Assembly (NCBI GenBank): GCA_033182465.1
Contig: CP137320.1
Location: 1,426,001 to 1,490,000 of the forward strand
Direction of reading: 5' to 3'
DNA length: 64,000 bases
Source of the DNA: Sanghuangporus weigelae
Taxonomy: Eukaryota > Basidiomycota > Agaricomycetes > Hymenochaetales > Hymenochaetaceae
Numbering within the stretch: position 1 is the stretch's first letter; every line of letters begins with the position of its first letter. The translations under genes were made by a program, and so were the position numbers. A model generated the notes under the pieces. It saw nothing but the letters and a program-made list of their open reading frames with translations. It was not told where the DNA came from and did not search any database. Below are positions 35,681-46,961 of this stretch, one piece after another.

Positions 35681-37000
35681 AGGGTATCGCGCCAAAACCC
35701 TCATCATTGACATGGCTCGTATTTGTAAATCATTTTGCTCAATCCTAACCCTGCGCACATTTCATTCATGTATGGGCCTTTGCATTCACCTGCATTATTA
35801 GCATGATCACCAGTAATTGCATTTCCACTGCATACCTTCTTTACGCTTTCCCAGTTTTCTGCTGTTCATCCAATGACTTTTGTAACATCATTGTCTTTGT
35901 ATGTCGGCTTACATATAGACATGTTCAATATTTAGGAACCGTAAACATCTTTTATAAGCCGCGTCTGTTCATTCTTTACTTTATATTACTCGTGCGTGTC
36001 GCGTCGCGCGGCATATCACGTGCTTATCACATGTGCGTGTTCTTTGTACTGTACGACGAGTCATGACGGTAACTAATTATGTTGCCGGTTCAGGTTTGTT
36101 ACTTACTGTTACTTGATTAGATTACAAAGTCCTACAAACCAATCAAAGTCTGTCGCCGAAATCGGCGGTAGTCCCGTTGTGAACCAAGGCCATCAGAATC
36201 CGAGTCTTCGGTATTCCATATCCATGTAGACTTTCTTTCATTTCGTGTGCTTCTGTTTTTGTCGTGTGGGCACTGGGCAAGATGTGGCTTCTTTAATAAT
36301 TTGAGAGTAAAAGACTTCCGAATGGCCCTCTCGATCACTCTTTCTTTGTGTATTCCTGAGATTAGTAACTATATAACTCTTACAAAGCGCCGAGTGTCAC
36401 TGAATAAAGTCTATTTGTTTCATGTTGGCGTCAAGAATATTAATGACAGTTCTTCATTCCATAGGCTAAGCGTTACTCAAGGCCACATGCATAAGAAACT
36501 CGATGGGAAGGGAGCGTCATCTCGCGTAGAGAAAACAGCGAGTCGCGCGATAAGGCCATATTTCAGGCAACTGCGCTGCCCGTGTCCGGAGATCCAATCA
36601 AAGCTAGCGACAGCCTCGAACCCGCCGGTGGCGAGAAATTTTGTGGATGCGAGAAAAATCTCCGTGGTGTTCAGGGCGCTGCCTCTCTATAACAGGTTAC
36701 GATTCCATCGCCGAATATTGGTGCACACTGTTTTACCACTTGGGACCCTCTTCCATTTCCCATCAAGACTCGGTCGGAATCCCAAGTAATCATAAAAAGG
36801 GAAAAGGCTTCTCCATTGCCTGTTCTCTTGATCGATCGTGACCGTAGCTCAGGGTCATGCTATACATTTCCATAATTATGCATGTACACGTCAAAAAATA
36901 CAACAGTAAGTTACAATACAATCAAATGCGCCTGGCCTATCAAAAATGCCTACATACATGTACGCCTCGACTACCGAGAGAGAAAAAATTGTGAGTGTGC
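35681..37000. other. Intergenic region between GID7 and Elongin A
   Basis: About 1.3 kb between two convergent genes. It has a 180-codon plus-strand open frame (36247-36789) with no recognisable motif and a composition that does not look like protein; a frame of this length is expected about once by chance in such a window. A CACGTG hexamer lies at 36017-36022. I see no tRNA or other RNA gene. Confidence 0.4.
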
Positions 37001-38278
37001 CTATCTACTCTGTAGCTGGGAAGGATTCCACTGCTTTGGTAAAGGCAACGTAGACGCTGACTTCTTCTGTGATAAAGGCGCCGACAGTGACTCGCGTGGA
37101 ATACCATTCTGTACAGAAACTGTTTCGGCGTGCTTTCGCGGTTCTTGCTGGGTCTGTGCTTTCAAGTCAGGAGCTTTCGCTAAGGGTGTTGGCTTCCACG
37201 GAGAGTTGGATGAGAGTTGGGAGGGCTTTGAGGTTGAGGAAAGACCACCAGGGACCCGGACAGTGATAGTGTTTACCAAAACAGAGTTACTGCCTTTCTG
37301 AGAGAGTTTGGCGTTCGGTGCGTCAACTTTAGATCGGAAACCTGAGGAGCTCAAAGGCACCAATGACGGCAAATTGCGCGGACCAAAAACACTCTTTTGA
37401 ATCTTTGTAGCTTCTCTGCGTGTCTTCTGAAGCAACGTCTGGGGTGTTGCCGGACCTGAAGAACATATTGTACATGCGAAGGTGTACGTGAGATACATGG
37501 AGTACGCGAACACATGAGAGGATGCGTTCTTACCACTCGATCTAGGCCTCTTTGGTGGTAATACTCGATCCGTGAGCTTGGCTTGGCGTTTGCGCTTCAA
37601 CTCCTCGGCCTCGATTCTCTGATTCCGAATTCTGTTGGCGGCATCTTCAAAGCGCTTGTCTTGCTCTCCTTTTATGCGCTAGGACATGAATGAGAATCAC
37701 TCCAAGCATTGACACAAAGAAAAACAATAAAAACACATACAAAGAACTCATCGCGCCACACTTCAGGCTCTTCATAAGCGGGATTTAGTTTCTGGTCAAC
37801 AACAAGTGGGTAAGATCGAATGCAAATTTCCTTCCAGAGCTCTGTGAAAAGAGTACGGATGAGGATTTGGGCATGCGACCATGTGAGACGCCCGTACCTG
37901 AGGTTAGCTCCTGAAGATGCTGTTCACAAGACACGTGAGAATTATGTTTTTGCTTCCGACCAGAGGAGACACACCGGCGTTTCTCTTTCAAGTCTCAAAA
38001 GGGTATCAGCGTTACAACCTTGTAGAATAGGTCTGATAAGTCGATAGGGTATGTCAGCTCCAAAACTAGATATGGCTAAGAAAGCAAGTCAGTCAGATAG
38101 AGAAGAGAAGAGATCCAACTCACAATTTATATTGGCAGCCAGCACTAAATAACGGGGCGAAGTAAAGAGATCCGCCACGTCAGGTCAAGACGGTACGAAG
38201 GACTGAGCACGGCTCACCGCGTTGACAAGAGTGTACGAGGCTTGGGATGATACTTGTCGTCCTGAGATCATCAGTCAT
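37001..38278 (-). CDS. ELA1: Elongin A (SIII p110-like) family protein
   Basis: Elongin A is the F-box-like subunit of the Elongin complex; in fungi it pairs with Elc1 and Cul3 to ubiquitinate stalled RNA polymerase II. The start at 38278 gives MTDDLRTTSIIPSLVHSCQR, matching the family N-terminus IPSLxxxC. Spliced exons continue with VLAANINSISSFGADIPYRL, IRPILQGCNADTLLRLERET, then ELWKEICIRSYPLVVDQKLN and YEEPEVWRDEFF, all within the Elongin A domain. A basic segment AEELKRKRQAKLTDRVLPPK follows. A long low-complexity Ser/Pro/Lys-rich tail ends PLPKQWNPSQLQSR at 37001. About six introns. Identification rests on the N-terminal domain; the tail is not informative. Confidence 0.75.
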
Positions 38279-39685
38279 GATGTCTATACCAGCAGCAATA
38301 ATGGCACTGGGAAAGCCAGTCTGAAGACGCCTTTGTTCGCTGCCTCGCGATCATCATGAGAGCACGACGGGAGACGTGGGCACTCAAACTAAGTGTGACA
38401 AAATGGGTTATAATTTCCCACAGGCATTGGTCTGAAATTTACATAAGAAGAAGAGTAAGATTTACATAATTGAGATAGAAAACACGTCGGTACACGTCGA
38501 ATCACACTCTGAATCTTCGGCGCAACCACATACTTACAGAACGGGCTTGTTAAGTCCGTGTTGTCTGCGTTAAGTATCACCATCATCCACACACAGGTCT
38601 CGCATCATCCTCATTTATCATGAAAATCTTTCTTGAAAATGCCGCAAAGAGAAAACTTCCGGAAGAACCTCTCCACGCATCTTCTTTGTACGGCTCAGAG
38701 ATGCTTCTCTCCCGATATTTTATGTCTTTTTATTCGTTCTTGCCTCTTCTCGGAGGTTCTACCGTCTTTGTTCATTCTCTGTGAAAGGGAAGACAGCGGA
38801 TCGAGACGACGAACCGTCTCACGAGTTCATCTCTCTGGGAGGGTCCCAAGTACTGTGGCTCCAGGTCAACGTTAATGAAAATCATCCTCTTGCGCATCGA
38901 GTGAGATTGCGAGGACCTCAGCGCCGGCAGTGCGGGCATATGGAAAACGTTAGGCATAAAGATCTCATCTCGCCCTAGCCTAGCATCCACGAAACTTCAG
39001 CACTTACATAGCTCCGGTGATGACGAATGGATCTCCAGTACTCGGAAGGAGTTCGGCTCAAACTGGTGGTGCCTCAGAATAACACACCACATTGTGTTAC
39101 ACAAAATCGAGCGTCTTAGGAAGGTGTGGATGCCATCCCACCGATCAAGCTGCGCCGTGGATATTGAATATTGACTAATAAATGTGTGCATGTGCTTGGG
39201 AAGCTCAACACTTCCAAGCACCTAAAGATCAAGATCTATCAGAGCATTCAGACGCATCGTTTTCACGCGCACGTAAGCAGTCTGTAACTTCGGGCCACCT
39301 TACTGTCGGATAGAGATAAAATGCGACCTTACCGTGTAAGAAACAACATTCTGGCGCGAGAACAAAGCAATGGACCGTGGAAGCAGTCACCGCACCTCAG
39401 ACGTGAATGGTCGAGCACGTCGTATACCGCTGGTGCAATCTTGATACCTCACAGGGAAAACAAGAAGCACACCAGTTCCCAAGATAATAAAGCAGTCCAC
39501 TTCCGTCGCCCCATCGACTTTTTTGATGTATATTTAGGTCAGGGTCTATATACCTAACCTGTCGTAAAGTGAAGGTAATTTCATAGGTAGCGCCGATGTG
39601 GGCTATTCCTCGAGGACTATAAATTACACGCAGCGGCCTGCCGCAGATTGTGCATCAGAGTCCTTCCCTACTCCTTGCGGGTGCC
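38279..39685. promoter_or_regulatory. Long divergent region between Elongin A and the WOPR gene
   Basis: About 1.4 kb with no recognised gene. The WOPR side has a TATA element (TATAAAT, 39618-39624) 61 bp before the start codon, the clearest TATA box in the window. Minus-strand frames at 38772-38990 and 38997-39221 look uninformative. A long promoter fits a developmental regulator, but that is inference. Confidence 0.45.
39618..39624 (+). promoter_or_regulatory. TATA box of the WOPR gene
   Basis: TATAAAT, 61 bp upstream of the WOPR start codon at 39686. Most other genes here lack an obvious TATA element, so this one stands out. Confidence 0.5.
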
Positions 39686-40706
39686 ATGTTCTATTCTCCA
39701 GGACAGGACATCCAAAGGCCAACTCACCCTCGTCTCCTTGTCAGGGACGCGCGTGATGCCCAAATAGTCTTCGAAGCTGTACGAAAAGGAGTCCTGAAGC
39801 CAGTATCCCGACGTCTCAATGAGATCGAGCGTTCCATGTTCATACAATCTGGATCCATTTTTGTCTGGGAGGAGAGCGACGACGAGCTCGGTCTGAAACG
39901 TTGGACTGACGGAAGGGTTTGGAGCCAGTCGCGCATGCGTGAGGTCGGTAGTAGCCCTTCTTCTTCATCATTATCAGTTGCAATACTGATGAAATCATAC
40001 CACACTTGTTGTGAATAAAGCCGTATCTTTTCTATGACGAGAAGCTTCCGAACGATCCTGCCGGTGAATCCAATAATCAGGGTGTTAGGTCCGTATCAGA
40101 GCAATTGTATCTCACATTTACCGGACTAACTCCAGCCTCCACAGAAATCAGGCCGTTTTCCGGTTCGTTGACGGAACAACTCGAGGCAATGGAAGTTCGT
40201 CCATTATGTCACATTTTGACCGCTCTGGAAATCGACCACTCGGATTAGTCAAGCAGGCATATTCCGCATATGTGACGGTCTCACCAGGCTCCAGACCGAG
40301 AAAATGGCATTTGACCGCGTACTTCACGTATGCGGACCTCGAGCACTTGCCAAGCGTCGACAGAGATCCTGTACTACATTCTATCACAATTCCACCCGGT
40401 GTTTATCGTAGCGGCAAGGCGCGCTCCAGGACATCCGAAATAAGTCCCGATATGCCCTCCCGATCGAGCACCTCCGTCGGATCCTCCGCTACGTCGTCAC
40501 CGCCTCTAACACCTCACATAACCGATACAAGCCCTTCCACAAGTACATCTCACTCTCAACAGCAACCAGGAGTGGCTACGTTACCGCCATTACATACAGC
40601 CCTCAGCGTGGATACATTGCCAAGCCCCGGGAGCCCAAATCGAGAGTCCAGATGGTCAGAAGATCAAAGAGTAATTCAGATGCTTAATTCACGTCATAAC
40701 CGTTGA
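39686..40706 (+). CDS. WOPR-domain transcription regulator (Gti1/Pac2 family)
   Basis: This belongs to the fungal WOPR family (Wor1, Ryp1, Gti1, Pac2), DNA-binding switches of morphology and development. The start MFYSPGQDIQRPTHP leads into the first WOPR block: RDARDAQIVFEAVRKGVLKP, SRRLNEIERSMFIQSGSIFV, WEESDDELGLKRWTDGRVWS, then an intron and EPYLFYDEKLPND. A third exon (NQAVFRFVDGTTRGNGSSSI) joins the second block GLVKQAYSAYVTVSPGSRPR and KWHLTAYFTYADLEHLPSV. A Ser/Thr/Pro-rich tail ends IQMLNSRHNR at 40706. Two introns are clear: GTCGGT to ATAAAG and GTCCGT to CCACAG. The protein is about 260 aa, with a short tail compared with ascomycete Wor1. The gene is intact. Targets are unknown. 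Confidence 0.9.
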
Positions 40707-40952
40707 AGGGAAAATCTGGTGGTTCTTGTAGTTCCTAGATAACTGTAAAGCCCGTAGTTTATCTTCACACTGAACGCAGCGTGCTTCTTCTGACCGAGAC
40801 CAATCGCAGGTGGTTCAGTTACATAATGCATGATTTTGACAGCTGTTTCAAAGCGTAATTGTTATACTGTACAATGACTTACAGAAGCAAAAACTCACGT
40901 ATAGTACAAGAGTGAAAGAGAGAAGACCAGAGTAGGCACCGACTAGCCTCTC

Positions 40953-41595
40953 TTATTCCTCATCTGAAGAACCAGCGTCCGCATCCGCACTTTCCTGAGC
41001 GCGCATTGCTCCGACAATATCATCTGCTTCTCCCCTTTGGGCGGATAATCGCTGTCCTAGACGAGATAAGAGTGCTTAGTGGTAAGACCTTCCTTGATAC
41101 ACCGCAGACTAACGAATAAGAGTGTGGATTGCCTCCTGTGTTTTTCTATCCAATTTCGCCAATTTTCGTTCCAGTTCGCGCTTAAGATCCCAGTTGGGAC
41201 GTTTAGGAGCAATGTTGGTTAGGTCCTATAAAGGAAAATAATTCAGTTCGGTAGACAGGAAGAGACAAAGGTTCGGATGACACTAACCAAATCCTGTGCC
41301 CATGTCTCCTCATCTTCGGCCATAATTTGCTCGGCTAGGCCAGCAACATGCTTTTCAACAGTATCCTCTTCCTTCTCATCTTCATTTCTCCTTTTTCTCA
41401 ACGTACGCGACTCTGGATCGAAATTTCGTCCCGAGAGGAAAGGCTCTTCACTACAAAAACATTGTTTGAGTCGGGGAAAACGAGTCAACGGGTGAAGACG
41501 TACCTTTGCTGCTGCATTTCAGTCCTTCCTTCCTTCTTCTCGCGCAAGGCCAGAAGGCGAGCCTTTCTAGCGTCGGCTTCCTCTGCGAGAGACAT
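40953..41595 (-). CDS. CWF18: Pre-mRNA splicing factor CCDC12/Cwf18
   Basis: This is a small coiled-coil protein of the Prp19/NTC-associated spliceosome. The start at 41595 reads MSLAEEADARKARLLALREK. Then EPFLSGRNFDPESRTLRKRR, a charged stretch, GLAEQIMAEDEETWAQDLDL, TNIAPKRPNWDLKRELERKL and AKLDRKTQEAIHTLIRQRL. The acidic C-terminus ends DADAGSSDEE at 40953. The NFDPExRTLRKR and PKRPNWDLKRELxxKLxKLxRRTxxAI blocks are diagnostic of Cwf18. Three introns. The start codon is only 118 bp from that of GUF1 on the other strand. Confidence 0.9.
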
Positions 41596-41713
41596 CGTGC
41601 TAAGGGTTATGTTCAGTTGTTGAGTTGAGGAGTCAAATTGTCAGTGAGGACAGCACTGAAGCCCACGTGATCTCGTCTTTTTTGCTCCAGACAGTGACTT
41701 TTCTGTGTTCGTC
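41596..41713. promoter_or_regulatory. Compact divergent CWF18 / GUF1 promoter with CACGTG
   Basis: These 118 bp are all that separates the two divergent start codons, so both promoters and both leaders must share it. One CACGTG (E-box/Cbf1-type) sits near its middle at 41664-41669. No TATA element is visible. Confidence 0.5.
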
Positions 41714-44700
41714 ATGTTCAGACATCTTGCAAGTGCACAGCTGAGATCCAACTGTAGCTCAACATATCGCTCAATCAACCTCTCCATAACTCGCTCTTTC
41801 AGCTCATCGCCTTTCGTTTTCTCGCAGTATGACAAGGTAAAAGTATGCATGCACGATTATCCTACCAACTTAATCCGGTGAGCATCACCCAGACTAACGC
41901 TATGCCTGTTCGTCTTTTAAGTATTCCACAGTAATTTTTCGATCATCGCGCACATAGGTATCCCTTGTTATGTTTGCAAAGTGGTGATCAGTTCCCGTTA
42001 ATATGATTCATGTGAAGATCACGGAAAGTCGACGCTTGCGGATAGGTATGAACCTACTTTATTCTGCCTCCGTTATGGCTAACATCGCGCATCTTTACCA
42101 GGCTCCTAGAGGTGGCATGCTTCCGTCCCATCCCATTGTATTTATGAACTAATTGTGTGTTAGTTGACAGGGACTATTGATGTAGGCCGCGGTGTCAACA
42201 AACAGGTTTTGGACAAACTTAAAGTTGAGCGAGAACGTGGCATAACAGGTAATAGTGTTATGTTGCTTCCTTTGCATATACAGTTTACCAATGAATAACG
42301 TTTCAAGTCAAAGCTCAGACCGCCAGGTAGCTAGCGTCAATAAACTTGGGTTTTGAGCTTATTCTCACGAACCTTAGCATGGTTCATTCCGTCCGCGGAC
42401 AAAATTATCTTCTCAATTTAATCGATACTCCAGTTGGTGCTTCTAAAGCCAGACTTTGCAGATGTGTATTGAGCTCTTTCGGCAGGGTCATGTTGATTTC
42501 TCATGGGAGGTTTCACGTTCTTTGGCCGCGTGTCAAGGTGCTGTTCTTCTCGTCGATGCAAGTCAAGGAGTCCAGGCACAGACGATATCAGTTTATCATG
42601 TTGCTAAGGAGAGGGGCCTCAAGGTAATTCCGGTGTTGAATAAGGTGCGCAACTTCTGTAAAAGCAAGGCAGGAAAGTCGGCGCTGAAACCCCGATAGAT
42701 TGATTTGCCAGCGGCCCGCCCTGACCAAGTGGCGTTGCAGATGCAAGCTACCTTTGGCATCGAACCCGCTGAAATACTACACGTATCAGCGAAGACAGGA
42801 AAAGGGACTGTGTCCATACTGGAAGCGATCGTGGAGCGTGTGCGTCCTCCGGATGGCGACGTGAATGGCCCGCCAGCTGCCTTCGCATTCGATTCTTCGT
42901 GAGCATTGTTGTTTCGGAATAGGGATAGATGCTTCTAACCATGATATTTAGATATGATCGTTATCGGGGAGTCGTCTCATTAGTGAATATTGTGTCTGGG
43001 CAATTGCGCAAAGGTCCGAAATTTCAGTGGAATTGCAGGAGATCAATCACATACTGATAGATTTGTCGGCGCAAAGGCGATAAAATTGCGTCGTGTTTCA
43101 CTCGAAAAAAATATGAAATCACCGAAGTTGGAGTTATGCACCCGGATCAAATACCAACAGATGTTCTGTTCGCGGGTCAAGTTGGATATATCGCGTGCAA
43201 TATGAAAGACTCGACGGAAGGTATGTAATAAGTGTCATGCAATAATGCCACTCTTGCTATGAACTATCGTAGCACACATTGGTGATACGTATCACAGAGC
43301 TAATGAACCCGTGAAGCCGCTCCGCGGATTCACTCCATCCAAGGCAATGGTAAGACTTCTGGGACGCTGCACCGAAAACTGTGAATGTTGTTTCAGGTTT
43401 TTGCAGGCGTTTATCCTGTTGATTCAAATGACTTTCCAAAACTCGAGGAATCAATAAAGCGGGTTAGATCGTATTGTTCTCCTGTCTTATGTTCGCTAAC
43501 TTCTTTTTCAAAAGCTTATTCTCACAGACCGTAGCGTGAGCGTTCAGCGGGAATCCTCTGCTGCACTCGGTCAAGGCATGCGGCTCGGTTTTCTCGGAAC
43601 CTTGCACATGGACGTATTCCGACAGGTTCGGTTTCCATTCGTATTTTCTGGAAGTCGAAGCAGACGCATGACGGGGCCAGACAGAGACTCGAGGATGAAT
43701 ACGACGCGAACGTAATTATTACGGCTCCAACCGTCCCGTACAAAGGTCAAGCGGGCTGCTTACGTGCTACTACGCTAGAAAACTGAAAGTGCTCCACTAG
43801 TTGTTTATCGTGATCGGACAGTCCTCATCAGCAATCCTACGGAATTTCCGGATGTGACCGACGCAACATCGAAAGTCGTAGAGGTGCAGGAACCTATCGT
43901 GAATGCATCTATTATTGTACCAGAAGGTATCATGTTGTTTTCATTCAAGTTCACTGCTTATGCGTATGCTAATGTTAGCCGCTCTGACACTTTCAGAATT
44001 CATGGGAGAGATGATGGATTTATGCTATTCAAGGCGGGCAACGAATCTCGACCATCGTTACCTGGACTCTTCTGATATATCAGCACGAGTGATGCTGACA
44101 TGTCAGTTACCTCTCAGTGAGATTGTCACTGACTTCTTTTCGCTTCTGAAGAGCCGGAGTTCAGGCTATGCCAGCTTTGAGTAAGGAACTCCCTTTTCTA
44201 GCAGAACAACGTGATCTGACGCACAACAACAAACCTGCAGCTACGAAGATGCCGGGTACAGGAAGACCGATCTGTCGAAGGTACTAGAACAGCCTTGTTC
44301 TCAATAAATCGGTCGTAATGCTATTCAACTAGATGACTTTCCTGCTCAATTCTAAACCTGTGGACGCTCTTGCTTTAATTGTGAATTGAGGTGATCATCT
44401 TCCTATTAGATCGCTGCTGATCATCTATCGACAGGTTCATCGGTCTGCCGAACAACAAGTGGGAAGAGCATGGGTAAAGAAACTTCGTATGCTGAATTGA
44501 ATCTTATCATTTCTGAATAACGGCAGCTACTAACGACTCCACACGCAGATAAAGTGATCCCAAGGCAATTATTCGAAGTCCCGATTCAGGTAATTCTTAT
44601 CATTAATGTAACACGTGCAGTGGTTTAATTCTATTGCAATTGATTTAGGCTGCCGTTGGGAAGAGGGTCATTGCAAGAGAAACGCTGTCGGCCAACCGCG

Positions 44701-44915
44701 CCGACGTGACCGCCGGTTTGTACGGAGGTAAAGCTGTTCAATAATAATTCTCATTTTCTCCCAGCTTACTCTATATATATCAAGGGCACTATGAACGTAA
44801 AATGAAGCACCTTGAGAATCAAAAGGAGAGCAAGCGCCGCATGAAAAGGATAGGAAGCGTCGAGCTTCCTCAAGAAGCCTTCTTCGATATACTCAGCACC
44901 AAGCAAGGCAAATAA
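41714..44915 (+). CDS. GUF1: Mitochondrial translation GTPase Guf1 (LepA/EF4)
   Basis: Guf1 is a ribosome-bound GTPase of the mitochondrial matrix that supports translation under stress. The start [14 protein letters not shown] gives a basic, Ser/Arg-rich presequence without acidic residues. After splicing, [20 protein letters not shown] carries G1 (AHIDHGKST, split by an intron at about 41959-42028). RGITVKAQTAS is G2, [20 protein letters not shown] is G3 and VLNKIDLPAA is G4 (intron between K and I). SAKTGKG is G5. Later: [29 protein letters not shown], the LepA-specific [12 protein letters not shown], and the C-terminal domain [38 protein letters not shown], ending [19 protein letters not shown] at TAA 44913-44915. 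More than fifteen small introns; every frame break I met was explained by a GT-AG intron. Confidence 0.92.
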
Positions 44916-45202
44916 ACTTCACTCCGTTAATCGGCACATCGTTTGTGTTGGTACCACGTGGCTTCTTTTCGATAGTAAACCATCTCTCTCATGCTAAGAC
45001 ATTGATGCAAATATAGATACAACGCTCGTTCCATTTGGATGGACGGCAGCTTTTACTAAGATACAGCAGCCTGATTTCCGGACCGTAGTATACGCGAGCG
45101 ATACATACCAATTATAGGGCCTCTAAGACAAGGACCGAACGGTTGTATTTAGGATGACTTGACCACATGCAGGCCGCCCCCTCTGCGCTAGATCTATTCT
45201 TT

Positions 45203-46660
45203 TCATAACTCCGTGTCCTCGTCATCATATGTTTCTTTTATCAATCTGCCGAGCATCGTCAATATATTGTCTGTGAATAAAAAGAAGTATCTTACCTGTA
45301 GACCGAAGATGGCGGGTGATCCCCACTAGGTGAACCAAACTATTTTAGTATAAAGCCGCATCAGATCGGAAAGAAGCCACCCAACTCATTGGTGATATAA
45401 ACATCTAAGAGCTCGGGAGCAACATAGTCGTAATAAGGATTGATCACGTCCACTTTGTCCACCAGACTACCCTCTTCGAACCCGAGGACACTGCTCGGAT
45501 CGGCAAAATCCAGAGCCCCGTACTGATGGTATACGTTCCACAGTGGCGTGAGCTTGAATTGTCCAGCACAAACAACTACCGGCGTACTATGTGCGCGCGC
45601 AGCTGTTGCGACCAGAAGGGAGCCAGTTACGGCAAACATACCACCGTTGGCGAGAATAGCGTGCGCTCCCAGGATTACCTTATTAACCCTTGACATGATC
45701 GCATAAATTGACGAATCGGGAACGAGGAAAGTAGAGATGCCCGCAGACGAAAGCCCGCGCGCCATCTCATGCCCGCTGAATCTGCGCAATCATTCAATCT
45801 CACGGAATGTCGGACGAATGGTACATAATCACGCACGATGGGCACGTTTCTGCAACGATGACAGTGAAATTCCTATTGTGAGCGGCAGCTTTGAGATAGG
45901 CTTCCACTGTCTTGGATTTGCCAATTGTGAGAATGATTTCACTGTCTCAAACGAATCCGTCAGGACTTAAAGCGCAAGACGTAAAGGACCAACGCCGCAC
46001 TCAGAATGTATGTGATCCTTTGCCCCTTTGGACACATTATCATACACCGTCTCGAGCTCGTCTAATACATCTTGGATAGCTTCCATTAAGACAGGTTTTA
46101 AGCCCTGCGCAAATGACTCCGGGTCATTTGATTCCGTGAGGTCCGCCTTGCCTTGTGCGGCAAGAGATTTTTGGGTAGTGGGCTGTTTCTTGGGCTGTCC
46201 CATGAGGATGAACTTTGAGATAGAGAAGCCAGGTTTGGTCGCAGGCTTTGATAGCTTTTCATAGGCAGCATTGTATTCCTCGCGTATGTGGTGCAAGATC
46301 TTCCTGACAGTATTGCCGACCGTAAATTCTGTACGAAACGATCCATTAGTAGACACCAGGTAGAGGTACCGCCACACCTTTCGGCTGTGCTTCCACAAGT
46401 CTATGACCAATTGATTTTATCCGACCAATAAGCTCTTCTATAGTTGAGAACTTGGAGCGCAATATTACTTGACGTATTACTTGGAGAGTCTCGAGAGCCG
46501 TTTCTCTCGAACCGACAAGTTGTCTTCATTCAATATGAAAAATCACATGCATTAGTTAGGACCTTTGCCTGATGGAAATACTTGGAGCAACTCACCTTCG
46601 ACGGAGACGCCAGACCAGATTTTCAACTTGCCGCTGGCTTGCAGAACTTGCAGCCGACAT
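45203..46660 (-). CDS. GCD7: Translation initiation factor eIF2B subunit beta
   Basis: This is a regulatory subunit of the eIF2B guanine-nucleotide exchange factor, which recycles eIF2 and senses eIF2-alpha phosphorylation. The start [20 protein letters not shown] joins [20 protein letters not shown] and [20 protein letters not shown]. The Rossmann-like domain reads [60 protein letters not shown]-type block ([18 protein letters not shown]) and [15 protein letters not shown]. The tail [20 protein letters not shown] ends DDEDTEL at 45203, matching the conserved eIF2B-beta C-terminus once two small introns are removed. Divergent from ADE4 (301 bp between starts). Confidence 0.9.
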
Positions 46661-46961
46661 GTTCAAGCTGGTCGAATGTATATACAAATGACGCGGAAAT
46701 AGACTTGAGTATTGACTTGATCTGTGATGTGACGACCAGCGTTACATTATCACTTGTCACTGTCACTGTCGAGTCGAGAAGGCACGTGTGCGATATTTAC
46801 TATCAAAAATTTCAAAATTGCCGTTTTGAGACAACGTGCGACGACTGTTTGCCACTTATGTCTTTCAACGAACTGGGGTCAAGACGAGTCAATCTTTAGC
46901 AATCTTACCAAAGTGAGAGGAAACCACTTACAATCTGTCCGATTGCTGATTCTTCTGTCCA
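46661..46961. promoter_or_regulatory. Divergent GCD7 / ADE4 promoter with Gcn4-like and CACGTG sites
   Basis: In these 301 bp there is GAGTCA (reverse TGACTC, Gcn4/Cpc1 core) at 46886-46891, 70 bp before the ADE4 ATG, and CACGTG at 46783-46788. ADE4 is a Gcn4 target in budding yeast, where the site is bound by Gcn4 and Bas1. Functional use here is inference from the motif. Confidence 0.45.

Noticed and set aside
36247-36789. 180-codon intronless open frame between GID7 and Elongin A
   Set aside because: No recognisable motif, odd composition, and a frame this long is expected about once by chance in 64 kb of six-frame sequence.
38270-38335. ATGATGT...CTGA in the Elongin A upstream region as a snoRNA
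   Set aside because: The C box does not fit RUGAUGA, and the spacing is too short.
38772-38990. Minus-strand frame with RMIFINVDLEPQYLG, faintly like a P4-ATPase N-terminus
   Set aside because: Too short, with no following flippase block in any frame; similarity is below what I would trust.
42300-43250. Apparent frameshifts in GUF1
   Set aside because: Each break is explained by a short GT-AG intron, and the conserved G motifs join in frame.
45361-45415. Early stop of eIF2B-beta at GGFFPI
   Set aside because: A GTTGGG to CACCTAG intron removes it and restores the conserved C-terminus ending in DDEDTEL.
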